This document shows positions 7,413-17,003 of a stretch of DNA of 64,000 bases, one piece after another (the first letter of the stretch is position 1; the number at the start of each line of letters is the position of its first letter). The position numbers and the translations under genes are program-made. Below the pieces are notes generated by a model, which saw only the letters and a program-made list of their open reading frames with translations, was not told where the DNA came from and ran no database searches. The DNA is from AP-15 sp963735445 (lineage in GTDB: Bacteria; Pseudomonadota; Alphaproteobacteria; ATCC43930; CGMCC-115725): positions 1-64,000 of the forward strand of contig CAVTLC010000042.1 in the NCBI GenBank assembly GCA_963735445.1, in the 5' to 3' direction.

Positions 7413-9488
7413 TTGCGGCGTTTCACGAACAGTAATTTCGCATCGCATCTGCGGCGTGCAGTTACGGGCAGCGTGCCCACCGCTGCGCGGTGGTTTCGGA
7501 CCGCTTGGGCAGCGACGCGGTCACCGCTGGCTTTCGGACTTCGCCTATGGGTTTCGGTCTGTCTCTCGCTCTACGTCGCGTTTTGGCTTGAGCTCGACAA
7601 TCCTTACTGGGCGGGAACGACTGCGGCTCTGGTTTGTCAGCCCCATCTTGGCGCCTCGTTGCGCAAGGGCTGGTATCGCATGATCGGCACGATCGTGGGC
7701 GGAATAGCGATCGTAGTGCTGACCGCCTGTTTCCCGCAGGACCGCATCGCTTTTCTCGCCGGCCTGGCTTTGTGGGGCGCGGCGTGCGCCCTTGTCGCCA
7801 CAATACTGCGCAATTTCCTCGCCCTGGCAGCGCAACTCGCCGGGGTTACAGCAGCGATTATCGCGGGCAACGAGCTCGGGGCGACAGGAGGCGTGAACGG
7901 CGAGGCTTTTACGTTGGCGGTGACCCGCGGTACCGAGATTTGCATTGGCATCGTGTGCGCCGCCATCGTGCTCGCGGGGACCGATTTCGGCAGCGCAGAT
8001 CGCCGGCTGGCCACCCAGATCGCATCCATCGCGACCGAGATCAAAGGTCGGTTCGCCGCCGCCTTGGCGCTGGTTGGATCCGAACTTTTGCAGACACAGC
8101 CGGTACGGCAAGAGCTAACCCGACGTGTCATCGAACTCGATCCCATCATCGAAGAGGCAATCGGAGAATCTGCTAATCTACGTCAAAATTCGCCGGTGTT
8201 ACAGGCGGCGGTGGATGGTTTGCTCAAGGCGCTGGCGGGCTGGCGCATCGTTGCGGTTCACCTTGCCCAGCTAGCGCATGACCAAGCTCAACAACTGGCG
8301 GCAATCGTGTCGCAAGCCGCACCGAACGAGCTGAGGCCTGGGAGCGAGAACGAAGATCCGGCGGTATGGCTTGGCAACCCCGTCGGTCTGCGTCGTATTC
8401 ATGACCAAGGTGTCGCAGCGCTGAACACCCTGCCGGCGGACACACCGTCGCTGCGGTTGCTAGCCGATCGGACGGCTGACGTGCTGGCGGGTGTCTCGTG
8501 CGCGCTTAACGGGCTGGCACTCCTCGTTGGGGATTTTGCTCGTCCGGTTCCGCGCCGCGGTGGGGTTCGGCTGCATGTGCCGGACTGGCTCCCCCCTCTG
8601 ATCGACGCGGCGCGCGTCTCGGTTGCGATTGGTGCCGTCGAGCTGTTCTGGATCGTCACCGCATGGCCGAATGGTGCCTTCGCCATAACCTTCGCGGCGA
8701 TTGGCACGATTCTGTTCGCATCCCGAGGCGACCTGGCCTATCCGGCAACCATGAGTTTCACGATAGGCACCTTTCTCGTAGCGGCTCTTGCGGCGATTAT
8801 CGGCTTCGCGGTGCTGCCGAAATTGACAAGCTTCGTCAGTTTTAGCCTCGCGATCGGGCTTGTTCTGGTGCCCGCTGGCGCAGGAGTGGCCCAGTCGTGG
8901 CGGACGCCAATGTTTACCGCTATCGCAGCGTTCTTTTGTTTTCTCCTCGCGCCGACAAACCAAATGACGTACGACACTCAGCAATTCTATAATGGGGCAG
9001 CGGCGGCAGTGACAGGATTGGGCAGCGCGGCGCTGTCGTTTCGCCTGCTGCCGCTATTGCCCCCGGCCTCGCGGGCCCATCGGCTGCTCATTCTCACCTT
9101 ACGGGACCTCCGTCGCCTCGCGAGAGGCAAACTTCCCGAGACACCGGAGGGCTGGGAGGGTCGCGTCTATGGCCGCCTCACCGTCCTGCCGGACCCGGCC
9201 ACGCCGCTGCAACGCTCGCAGCTTCTGGCGGCGCTGTCGGTCGGGTGCGAAATCATCCGCCTGCGGAACATTTGTACCGACTTCGATTTGGGATCAGGCC
9301 TTGATGAAGCGCTTGCGGCGCTGGCGGGAGGCAACAGCGCAGTGGCGGTTGCCAAACTTGGCAATCTTGACGCCGCTCTCGCGGCTCGACCGGGCACGGC
9401 CATTCTGCAGGCGCGTGCCGGGCTGCTCGCGATCTCGGAGGCGTTTATCGAGCACGCCGCGTATTTCGACGCGGCAGCGCGCGGATGA
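7413..9488 (+). CDS. FUSC-family inner-membrane protein (aromatic acid exporter-like)
   Basis: A 691-residue membrane protein of the fusaric-acid-resistance/AaeB-YccS type. It has two halves, each with a bundle of about five or six hydrophobic helices. The first begins around residues 40-160 (FGLRLWVSVCLSLYVAFWLE, DNPYWAGTTAALVCQPHLGA) and the second around 390-540 (DAARVSVAIGAVELFWIVTA). Long soluble helical regions lie between and after them. DNPYWAGTTA is a good FUSC signature. Family members export aromatic carboxylic acids or fusaric acid, often with an HlyD-type adaptor, which is absent here. The start is a TTG at 7413; a downstream start cannot be excluded. Confidence 0.85.
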   Translation: MRRFTNSNFASHLRRAVTGSVPTAARWFRTAWAATRSPLAFGLRLWVSVCLSLYVAFWLELDNPYWAGTTAALVCQPHLGASLRKGWYRMIGTIVGGIAIVVLTACFPQDRIAFLAGLALWGAACALVATILRNFLALAAQLAGVTAAIIAGNELGATGGVNGEAFTLAVTRGTEICIGIVCAAIVLAGTDFGSADRRLATQIASIATEIKGRFAAALALVGSELLQTQPVRQELTRRVIELDPIIEEAIGESANLRQNSPVLQAAVDGLLKALAGWRIVAVHLAQLAHDQAQQLAAIVSQAAPNELRPGSENEDPAVWLGNPVGLRRIHDQGVAALNTLPADTPSLRLLADRTADVLAGVSCALNGLALLVGDFARPVPRRGGVRLHVPDWLPPLIDAARVSVAIGAVELFWIVTAWPNGAFAITFAAIGTILFASRGDLAYPATMSFTIGTFLVAALAAIIGFAVLPKLTSFVSFSLAIGLVLVPAGAGVAQSWRTPMFTAIAAFFCFLLAPTNQMTYDTQQFYNGAAAAVTGLGSAALSFRLLPLLPPASRAHRLLILTLRDLRRLARGKLPETPEGWEGRVYGRLTVLPDPATPLQRSQLLAALSVGCEIIRLRNICTDFDLGSGLDEALAALAGGNSAVAVAKLGNLDAALAARPGTAILQARAGLLAISEAFIEHAAYFDAAARG

Positions 9489-9960
9489 TGAAATTTACGG
9501 CCCTATTCCGCAGGCCCTATGACGGCCATTGCTGACCGCCCCCTGGACAGATCAGGATGTGGTGCACCGGGTGGAGTTATCATCTCAATTATCGAGTAAT
9601 CTGACGATAGACCAGTATTGTGAAAGCATGACGGCGCCGAGGGCTAATGGCCCTTCTGATGGCCAGCCTAATGACATCGACGCCGACCGAGCCCACTTTG
9701 GGCGTCGGCTTCGCCCGAAGACGTGAAAACGCCGTCATAGATGGGGGTGGACGCGAAGGCGTCGCCGCGGTCAATCCCGTGGCGGAGACCTCCGCAAAAA
9801 CGGTGCCGCGATTGTGAACTGGCCCAGATTCTTGTCTGTCGCGCCAACGGCACCCGTCGCGCGCGAAGCATGTTGCCATGTACGCCCAAAACCCAGACGA
9901 TCGCGCTCGCCTGCCAGTGAATCTGGGGAATGTTGGCTGCCACAGGGAGGGCAAGCTCTA
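9489..9960. other. Intergenic ~470 bp upstream of the bd oxidase
   Basis: No convincing gene. The frames on both strands are short and carry no motif I recognise. GGGAGG just before 9961 is the ribosome site of the oxidase gene. The promoter of that operon should lie here, but I cannot point to a clear box. Confidence 0.4.
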
Positions 9961-11358
9961 GTGACGCTCGATCCGCTCCTGCTTTCACGAATTCAGTTCG
10001 CCTGGGTTATCGGCTGGCACATCCTGCTGCCGGCCTTCACCGTCGGCGCCGCATCCTACATCGCGCTGCTCGAAGGGCTGCATCTGGCCACTGGACGCGG
10101 CGTCTACCTCCAGGTCTCGAATTTCTGGATTCGGATCTTCGCGGTCGCTTTCGGCATGGGGGTGGTGACCGGGATCGTTATGCCCTTCCAGTTCGGCACC
10201 AATTGGAGTGGCCTATCCGATGCCGCAGGAAACATCATCGGCCCATCCCTGGCCTATGAGGGGTTGACGGCTTTCTTTCTCGAGGCGGCGTTCCTTGGCG
10301 TGCTGCTGTTCGGCCGCGCCTTAGTGCCGCCCTGGGCGCATTTTATCGCTGCCATGATGGTCGCGCTCGGTGCGCTTTTTTCCTCTTTCTGGATCCTCGC
10401 GGCAAACAGTTGGATGCAGACGCCGGTCGGCTACACCATCGTCGACGGCCGCTTCTTGCCGATGGATTGGCTGCAGATCATCTTCAGCCCGTCCTTCCCC
10501 TACAGGTTCGCCCACACTGTTGTTGCCTTCTATGTGACCACCGGGTTCGTTGTGCTAGGCGTCGGAGCATATACGATCAGGCGCGGCCTGTTTCACGATG
10601 AGGGACAGGTCATGATGACGACTGCCCTCTCGCTGCTGATCGTGCTCGTGCCGTTGCAGATGTTTATCGGCGATCAGCATGGCCTCAATACCCGCCGGTA
10701 TCAGCCGGCCAAGCTCGCCGGGATCGAGGCACTCTGGAACACCGGTTCAGAACTGCCGCTGACTCTGTTTGCGTTACCCGATCCAAGTGGCGAGCGAAAC
10801 AATTATGCGATCGAGGTGCCCTATCTCGGCAGTCTGATCCTGACGCATTCACTCTATGGCACCGTGCGGGGCCTCAAGGATTTTCCCGCCGACCAGCGGC
10901 CGCCGGTCACGATCATCTTTTTCACCTTCCGCATCATGGTCGGGCTGGCGATCCTGATGCTGATCCAGGTGGTGGTGGGCTGGTGGTTGCGCCTTCGCGG
11001 CGGTCTGTTCGACCGCGGGTGGTACCTTCGCGCCTGCCAGCTGGCGATCCCGATCGGCTTTCTCGCGGTCCTCGCCGGCTGGACGACCACGGAAGTGGGC
11101 CGACAGCCTTGGACCGTTTATGGCCTGCTGCGAACCGCGAAGTCGGTCACACCGTCGCTCAGCGGGCACGACGTTCTCGTGTCGCTGCTCTGCTACGCCA
11201 TCGCCTATCTCTTTGTCTATCCGACCGGCGTCATCTTCATGCTCGGCCTGGTGCGCAAAGGCCCCGGAGAAGCGGCGCCAGCGCCTGTCGAGGCGGGACG
11301 TCCGCAGATGCCAGTGCGCAGACTACCCTCGCCGCCGCAATCCGAGGAGGTCCGATGA
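9961..11358 (+). CDS. cioA: Cytochrome bd-type quinol oxidase subunit I (CioA-like)
   Basis: A 465-residue subunit I of a bd-type oxidase, which oxidises quinol and reduces oxygen to water at the inner membrane. The GTG at 9961 is chosen because GGGAGG precedes it and the family N-terminus (LLSRIQFAWVIGWHILLP, heme-ligand His20) begins there. Other conserved parts are FQFGTNWSG, the quinol-site region GDQHGLNTRRYQPAKLAGIE and the terminal GRQPWTVYG. The Q-loop is short, as in cyanide-insensitive (CIO) oxidases, so I use cioA rather than cydA. The stop overlaps the start of subunit II by an ATGA, showing translational coupling. Confidence 0.92.
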   Translation: MTLDPLLLSRIQFAWVIGWHILLPAFTVGAASYIALLEGLHLATGRGVYLQVSNFWIRIFAVAFGMGVVTGIVMPFQFGTNWSGLSDAAGNIIGPSLAYEGLTAFFLEAAFLGVLLFGRALVPPWAHFIAAMMVALGALFSSFWILAANSWMQTPVGYTIVDGRFLPMDWLQIIFSPSFPYRFAHTVVAFYVTTGFVVLGVGAYTIRRGLFHDEGQVMMTTALSLLIVLVPLQMFIGDQHGLNTRRYQPAKLAGIEALWNTGSELPLTLFALPDPSGERNNYAIEVPYLGSLILTHSLYGTVRGLKDFPADQRPPVTIIFFTFRIMVGLAILMLIQVVVGWWLRLRGGLFDRGWYLRACQLAIPIGFLAVLAGWTTTEVGRQPWTVYGLLRTAKSVTPSLSGHDVLVSLLCYAIAYLFVYPTGVIFMLGLVRKGPGEAAPAPVEAGRPQMPVRRLPSPPQSEEVR

Positions 11359-12368
11359 CCGAGCCCGCCCTTAGTTTCGTCGGTGTGTGGACGGCGCTCA
11401 TTGCCTTGGGCGTGATCCTCTACGTCCTGCTCGATGGCTTCGATCTCGGCGTCGGCATGCTGCATGGTTTTGCCCATGACGCGGCCGATCGGGAGGTGAT
11501 CATGAACACGATCGCGCCGATCTGGGACGGCAACGAGACCTGGCTGGTGTTTTGCGGTGTCGCCCTCCTCTCGGCGTTTCCGCTGGCTTTTGCCATTATC
11601 ATACCGGCCGTATACTTTCCGATCCTGGTGATGTTGATCGCGCTCGTCTTCCGCGGCGTCGCCTTTGAGTTTCGCTTTCAGGATCCCGGCCGCCGCGCCT
11701 TTTGGGACCGCGCTTTTCAAGTGGGCTCGTTTGTCGCCGCATTTGCGCAGGGCATGGTGCTCGGCGCCTTTGTCCAGGGCTTCCGGGTCGAGGGGCGGGT
11801 TTTCAGCGGCACCTCCGTCGATTTCCTGACGCCGTTCTCGATCCTGACTGGTGTGGCGCTTCTCTTTGGTTACGGGCTACTGGGCGCCGGATGGCTGATC
11901 ATCAAAACCGAGGGCGCGCTGCAGGATTGGGCGCGACGCCAGGGCCGGATATGTCTGATCGGGGTCGTCATCGGCATCGCCGTCGTCAGCTTGTGGACGC
12001 CGCTGATCGAGCACCGGATCGCTGAGCGCTGGTTCTCGCTGCCCAATATCCTGTTTCTTTGGCCGGTGCCGATCGCCACTCTGGCGGTTGTTGTCTGGGC
12101 GTGGCGGGCGCTCTCCGGGGCGGTTGACGCAGCACCCTTTATCGCCGCGATCCTGCTGTTCCTGCTGGCCTATCTGGGCGTCGCGATCAGCCTGTGGCCT
12201 ATGATCGTCCCCTACCATTTCACACTCGGGGAGGCGGCGGCGTCGCCGAGCACACAGGCCTTCCTGCTGGTCGGCGCCTTATTTCTGCTCCCTGTCATTC
12301 TGATGTATTCGGGCTGGTCGTACTGGGTGTTTCGCGGGAAAGCGCGCCGGGACATCGGTTACCACTGA
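11355..12368 (+). CDS. cioB: Cytochrome bd-type quinol oxidase subunit II (CioB-like)
   Basis: A 337-residue partner of the preceding gene. The ATG at 11355 overlaps the subunit I stop and has GGAGG upstream. CydB-family hallmarks are LYVLLDGFDLGVGML near the N-terminus, APIWDGNETWLVFCG, and FRGVAFEFRFQ. About eight hydrophobic helices follow. No CydX-like small subunit or cydDC assembly genes are seen downstream. The pair would give the cell a low-proton-yield oxidase resistant to cyanide or other inhibitors; regulation is not evident from the sequence. Confidence 0.93.
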   Translation: MTEPALSFVGVWTALIALGVILYVLLDGFDLGVGMLHGFAHDAADREVIMNTIAPIWDGNETWLVFCGVALLSAFPLAFAIIIPAVYFPILVMLIALVFRGVAFEFRFQDPGRRAFWDRAFQVGSFVAAFAQGMVLGAFVQGFRVEGRVFSGTSVDFLTPFSILTGVALLFGYGLLGAGWLIIKTEGALQDWARRQGRICLIGVVIGIAVVSLWTPLIEHRIAERWFSLPNILFLWPVPIATLAVVVWAWRALSGAVDAAPFIAAILLFLLAYLGVAISLWPMIVPYHFTLGEAAASPSTQAFLLVGALFLLPVILMYSGWSYWVFRGKARRDIGYH

Positions 12369-12404
12369 GGTCTCCATCGCCGCTGTACTCTCATCGAGGA
12401 GCTG

Positions 12405-12506
12405 GTGGGCGGTCATTGTCCCGCAAATCTTCGGACAGCGTGCGCGCCGTAGCTGCTCACGCTGGCTGTCGAGCGTCTGGCCCACGGTGCTCACGCGGAA
12501 ACGACG
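12405..12506 (-). pseudogene. Serine recombinase N-terminal fragment
   Basis: On the minus strand the frame reads FRVSTVGQTLDSQREQLRRA and then RCPKICG, the catalytic-serine segment of resolvase/invertase-type serine recombinases (normally YARVSTxGQxLDxQ). The rest of the catalytic domain and the DNA-binding domain are missing. It lies directly after the oxidase operon and is a scar of a mobile element. Confidence 0.5.
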
Positions 12507-12737
12507 GACGCGGCGGTTTTGCGTGAATTCCGGTCATATCTTACGGTGAGTGTAGGGCATTGATCGTGTTGCCTTAAGGCAATTTCCCGAAAGTCTTCAA
12601 ATTTGACTAGGGGCGCGAGCCGCCAAAATCCGGGCTTAAATGTCTTCGAGCGGGTTCGAGGTCGTAGCGATCAGCGTCGGCGGCTGTCGCGGGGCCCGTT
12701 ACTAGGCCAGCCGGGGCGGGTACCAGCCTACTATAAA

Positions 12738-12765
12738 CCTAAATCCGGCAGCTGCCGGATTTAGG
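12738..12765. repeat. Perfect 28-bp palindrome upstream of the molybdenum hydroxylase genes
   Basis: CCTAAATCCGGCAG is followed without spacer by its exact reverse complement CTGCCGGATTTAGG. The palindrome ends 50 bases before the ATG at 12816. Its position fits an operator for a dimeric regulator of the hydroxylase operon; as RNA it would make a strong hairpin in the 5' leader. No regulator gene is adjacent. Confidence 0.6.
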
Positions 12766-12815
12766 ATAAACCGAAGCGCGTTAGCGCACAGTTCACAGTT
12801 CGGGAGGATGAATTC

Positions 12816-13283
12816 ATGCCTGCGCAACTGACACTCAATGTGAACGGCGAGGATCGCAGGGTCGCGATCGCGCCGGATACCCCACTGCTTTACGTGCTGC
12901 GCGACAATCTCGGCCTCCACGGCCCGAAATTCGGCTGCGGTCTCGGCGAATGCGGGGCCTGCACCGTCATCATGAACGGGGCGGCGACCCGCTCCTGCGT
13001 GATGCCGGCCACTGCGGCCAAGGGTGCCAAGATCGTGACGCTCGAGGGGCTCGGCACGATCGAGAAGCCGCACCCGGTGCAGAAGGCCTTCATCGAGGAG
13101 CAGGCCGCGCAATGCGGCTACTGTATCAACGGCATGATCATGACTGCGGCCGCATTCCTCGAGGGCGCGCCGCATCCGACCCGCGCCGCCATCATTGACA
13201 TTCTCAACGCCAATCTGTGCCGCTGCGGCACGCATATGCGGATTGTGCGCGCCGTCGAACGCGCCGCCCGTGAGCGCGCATAA
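12816..13283 (+). CDS. iorA: Molybdenum hydroxylase 2Fe-2S subunit (isoquinoline 1-oxidoreductase alpha-like)
   Basis: A 155-residue small subunit of a xanthine-oxidase-family hydroxylase. The N-terminal plant-type ferredoxin domain has Cys41, Cys46, Cys49 and Cys61 (CGLGECGACT then TRSC). The C-terminal helical domain carries the second cluster motif (QCGYCINGM and CRCGTH). It passes electrons from the Mo centre. GGAGG lies a few bases before the ATG. The next gene, 15 bp downstream, encodes the Mo-binding subunit. No FAD subunit follows, which is typical of the isoquinoline oxidoreductase/aldehyde dehydrogenase type with a cytochrome or other acceptor. The symbol reflects family similarity, not proven substrate. 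Confidence 0.88.
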   Translation: MPAQLTLNVNGEDRRVAIAPDTPLLYVLRDNLGLHGPKFGCGLGECGACTVIMNGAATRSCVMPATAAKGAKIVTLEGLGTIEKPHPVQKAFIEEQAAQCGYCINGMIMTAAAFLEGAPHPTRAAIIDILNANLCRCGTHMRIVRAVERAARERA

Positions 13284-13298
13284 CAGGGAGAGCCGGTC

Positions 13299-15624
13299 AT
13301 GGATACGCATCAGACGATAGCCGCTGCGAGCGGCGGACCCGGGCTCAGCCGGCGCGGGTTTCTTGGGGCCTCCGGCGGGATCGTCGTCGCCTTCGCCCTC
13401 TTCGGGTCGAACGCCGCGGATGCGGCGGTCCCGGCTCCGGGGCGGCCAGCCGGAGCCGCGGGCAGCGACCTCATCCCGCCGGCGGCGGATAAGCTCTATG
13501 CGTGGCTTGCGGTGAACCCTGACAACACCGCGACCCTCTTCACCGGCAAGGTCGAGACCGGCACCGGGGTCGCGACCGCACTCGCGCAGATTGCGGCCGA
13601 GGAACTCGATTTTCCGCTCGATCGAACTCGATGTCGTCATGGGGACGACGTCGGAGACCGTGGATCAGGGCCCGAGCTACGGCAGCCGCACGATCCGCTA
13701 TGCCGGTCCGCAGATCCGCCAGGCAGCGGCGGCTGGCAGGCTTGTGCTGCTCCGTCTCGCCGCGGCGCATTTCAACACCCCGGTCGACCAGCTGGTGACG
13801 GGGAGCGGCACGGTCTCGCTGACCGGCTCGGCGGACAAGCGCATAACCTACGGCGCGCTGGTGGCCGGCAAGCGCCTCGATTACGAGATCGGCGCTAGCG
13901 GCACCCAGTTCGACATGCGGGTGGCGGCCGATGTCCGCCCCAAAGACCCCTCGCACTACACCGTCGTCGGCCGTCCGATTCCGCGCAAGGACATTCCGGG
14001 CAAGATGACCGGGGAATTCACCTACATCCAGGATGTCCGGGTGCCGGGCATGCTGCACGGGCGGGTCGTTCGGCCCTACGGCGTCGGCGCCAGCCTGCTC
14101 AGCGTCGATGAAAGCGGGCTCAAGGAGATACGGGGATTTGTGGCACTCGTGCGGCGCGACAATTTTCTCGGGGTCGTCGCCGAGACCGAGTGGGGTGCGA
14201 TCCAGGCGGCGGCGAAGCTGGGCTCGACGCTGAACCCGAGCGGCCCGGAAGCGGGCCAGGCAAAATGGTCGGCATGGAACGGCCTGCCGGCGATGGACAA
14301 GACCTGGGACACGGTGCGCGATGCACCCGGCGCCGAGATCACCAAGGTCAGCCATGGCGCGGTCGAGCCCGCCCTCGCCGGTGCCGCGCGAAAGCTCGCG
14401 GCGACCTACCGGACGCCGTTTCAGATGCACGGCTCGATCGGTCCGTCCTGCGCCATCGCCGATGTGAAGAGCGACCGGGCGAACTTCTGGTCCGCGACCC
14501 AGATGCCGCACGAGGCCCGGCGGATGATGGCGCAGCTGCTCGGCATCCCGGTGGAGCGCATCGAGCTGCGCTGGTTCGAAGGTGCGGGAGGCTATGGTCG
14601 CAACGGCTTCGACCACGTGAACGCCGATGCGGCGTTGATGTCGCAGGCCGTCGGCCGGCCGGTCAGGGTGCAATGGATGCGCTGGGACGAGCATGGTTGG
14701 GAGCCGAAGGGGCCGGCGATTATCCAGGACCTCGAGGGCGCCCTGGACGCAAACGGCCAGGTGACGGCGTGGCGGCACCACATGTGGATCCCGACGACGG
14801 GCGATACCCGCCTGATCGCGGCGGAACTCATCGGCAAGCCCGATATCGTCGGCACCACCGGCCGGGGAAGGCCCAACGTTACCTACGCGTATACCTTCCC
14901 CAATGCCGATGTCGCCTGCCATGGCGAGGGACGGGTCGCGCTGCTGACGGCATGGCTCCGCTCGCCGGCGCAGTTCGAGACCACCTTCGCCATGGAATCG
15001 TTCATCGACGAACTGGCGGCGGCGGCTGGCCAGGATCCCCTCGCCTTCCGCCTCGCCCACCTGACCGACCCGCGAGCGATCGCCGTTCTCAAGGCCGCCG
15101 CTGAGGCCTACGGGTGGAAGAGCCGGCCGGCCGGAGCCGGTCGGACGGCGGGTGGAGAGCTGGCGACAGGAAGGGGTGTGGCGTGGGTCAATCGCGACGA
15201 TGTCCGGGTGGCGACGATCCTCGACCTCACCGTCGATCGCCAGAGCGGAGCGATCAAGGTCGGGCGGGTGGTGGTCGCCCATGATTGCGGGCTGGTCATC
15301 AACCCGGACGGGCTCAAGAACCAGGTCGAAGGCAACGTTGTCCAGTCATTGAGCCGCACATTGCACGAGGAGGTCACCTTCGACACCGCCCATGTGACCA
15401 GCCGCGACTGGATCGGCTATCCGATCCTGCAGTTTGCCGAGATCCCGGACAGCATCGAGGTCGTGCTCGTCAACAACACGCCCGAATATCCCGCATACGG
15501 TGCTGGCGAACCCGCGACCTGCCCGACCGCCGCAGCCGTCGGCAATGCAGTGTTCGACGCCACGGGGGTCCGCTTACGCCAGACACCGTTCCGGCGCGAC
15601 CGCGTCAAGGCCGCCTTCAGCTGA
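13299..15624 (+). pseudogene. iorB: Molybdopterin-binding hydroxylase subunit (isoquinoline 1-oxidoreductase beta-like), one frameshift
   Basis: About 775 codons of a Mo-cofactor-binding large subunit, interrupted by one frame change near 13620. The first frame (13299 onward) has a Tat signal (SRRGFLGASGGIVVAFALFG) and runs to IAAEELDFPLDR. The second frame resumes with IELDVVMGTTSETVDQGPSY and continues to the stop at 15622-15624. It includes GSIGPSCAIADVKSD, WFEGAGGYGRNGFDH and the catalytic-glutamate segment AYGAGEPATCPTAAAVGNAV. The halves join without losing conserved sequence. Either a sequencing indel or a fresh mutation explains it. With the upstream 2Fe-2S gene it would hydroxylate an N-heterocycle or aldehyde in the periplasm. 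Confidence 0.82.
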
Positions 15625-16226
15625 GCGTGTCCGCTCACCCCGAACCCTCTCCCCGCGATGCGGGGAGAGGGCGTTGAAAAGTCGTATTAAAATTAACGAA
15701 AAAATGGCCCATTTCCTACGACCACGCTCTACCACCCCGACTTATCACGCCGGCTGATCGGCATTCCTTTATCCCCGCATGCTGCCAACAGTGCTCATCC
15801 CGAGGAGATGGCCTCCCGGCCTCAACTCATTACAAGAATTTTCCGTCGTGCTGCGAACTTGGAACGTGACGAGACCTGTTTAAGCGAGATCGACGGTGGG
15901 TGAGATTGCACCGCCTCGCGCAGCCTTCGCCGCGACGGGGCGACGTCGCCCCTGCGAGGCACCAGCCGGGCGAGCAGTCTTTGTCCGTTTCATCGTCATG
16001 AACCCTCTCGAAACTCAACCGCCCTCCTATCTTTTGCGAGGTCAAAATCAAGAATGCGTTTTGAGAAGGGTTTAATCCACTTTTCGACAATGCGTTTTTG
16101 ATTTTTCTATGCCCTCCCAAAAATCCTCGTTTTGATAGGGATTTCGGCGTACCGAAATTGTTATTAAATGCTCGTACCGGGATAGTGCAGACCCTCTAAT
16201 GCGCTACATTTTCTCTGGGTGAGAGA
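15625..16226. other. Intergenic ~600 bp without a supported gene
   Basis: Apart from the hairpin at 15645-15671 nothing is recognisable. A 96-codon minus-strand frame (15830-16120) has biased low-information composition and no ribosome site, and I do not annotate it. Two near-copies of AATGCGTTTTTGA-like sequence occur around 16050-16100. Confidence 0.4.
15645..15671. repeat. GC-rich hairpin, CCCTCTCCCCG type intergenic palindrome
   Basis: CCCTCTCCCCG at 15645-15655 pairs exactly with CGGGGAGAGGG at 15661-15671 around a five-base loop. It begins 20 bases after the stop of the Mo-hydroxylase gene. This is a common intergenic palindrome of high-G+C proteobacteria and could terminate or stabilise the transcript; the T-run of a classical terminator is absent. 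Confidence 0.6.
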
Positions 16227-17003
16227 CTAACCGTTCGATTGCTTTGATTTTACCAGATCGGCCGATGATGCTCCTTCGAGGGATAGTCCGTAACCGACTT
16301 CCCGCACGATGCGCTCCTTCAACGGTTGAATGAAGTGAATCCGCGTATTCCGGCGCGTCACTTCCGGAGCCTGCAGGTACAAATCGGCCAGTTCCCGAGC
16401 GCGTGCCACTGCCTTGCCGTTCGGTACTACCTCTGCCACGACTCCCCATTCGTATGCGGTACGCGCCGGCAGCGGTTGTGGATTGAGCAGGAATGCCTCG
16501 GCTCGACCTGCTCCAGCCCGATAACTCCACGTTGTAAAGATCCCGTCACCCGGTGTTACTCCCACGGCAAAGTGGCCGACGTCGTGGAATGTCGCACCTT
16601 CAGCCGCCACGATGACACTAGCGAGGAGCGCGTAGTCCGAGTGGATATGGGCGCGTCCCTCGATGGCCGCGATCACCGGAACGCGGATGTTCGCAATGTT
16701 CTCTAAGGTCTGGAGACCTTCGTCGTGAATTCTGCTCCAGATGCCCGGATCGGCGACATCTCCGAACGATGGCCATTCTACGTCCTCGATGAAATTCGCG
16801 CCCGCGCCTGTAACAATGACGATCTTGTTCGCTCGGTCTTGCCCGATTCTGTGAAAAGCATCGACAAACTCCGTGTGTGCTTGCGCGTTCATGATGAACG
16901 GGCCGCCATCGCTATGGAACTCGGCAACCAGCACACCTTTATCGTCACGTGACAGTTTCAAATTGCGATACGCGGCAAAGTAGTCAGCTTGAAGCGTTTG
17001 CAT
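16227..17003 (-). CDS. Crotonase-family enoyl-CoA hydratase/isomerase
   Basis: A 258-residue crotonase-fold protein. The ATG at 17003 is preferred over an upstream TTG because GAGGAG lies just before it. The crotonase features are IVIVTGAGANFIEDVEWPSF (first oxyanion-hole strand) and VPVIAAIEGRAHIHSDYALL (second oxyanion-hole loop). HFAVGVTPGDGIFTTWSYRA resembles the 6-oxocamphor hydrolase branch, whose members cleave C-C bonds of diketones rather than hydrate enoyl-CoA. The usual catalytic glutamates of enoyl-CoA hydratase are not obvious, so the reaction is open. It stands alone; no thiolase or acyl-CoA dehydrogenase is nearby. Confidence 0.8.
   Translation of the reverse strand: MQTLQADYFAAYRNLKLSRDDKGVLVAEFHSDGGPFIMNAQAHTEFVDAFHRIGQDRANKIVIVTGAGANFIEDVEWPSFGDVADPGIWSRIHDEGLQTLENIANIRVPVIAAIEGRAHIHSDYALLASVIVAAEGATFHDVGHFAVGVTPGDGIFTTWSYRAGAGRAEAFLLNPQPLPARTAYEWGVVAEVVPNGKAVARARELADLYLQAPEVTRRNTRIHFIQPLKERIVREVGYGLSLEGASSADLVKSKQSNG

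Noticed and set aside
13540..15282. A 580-codon open frame antisense to the Mo-hydroxylase large subunit
   Set aside because: It is Arg/His/Asp-rich and follows the codon pattern of the true gene on the other strand; no family features and no ribosome site.
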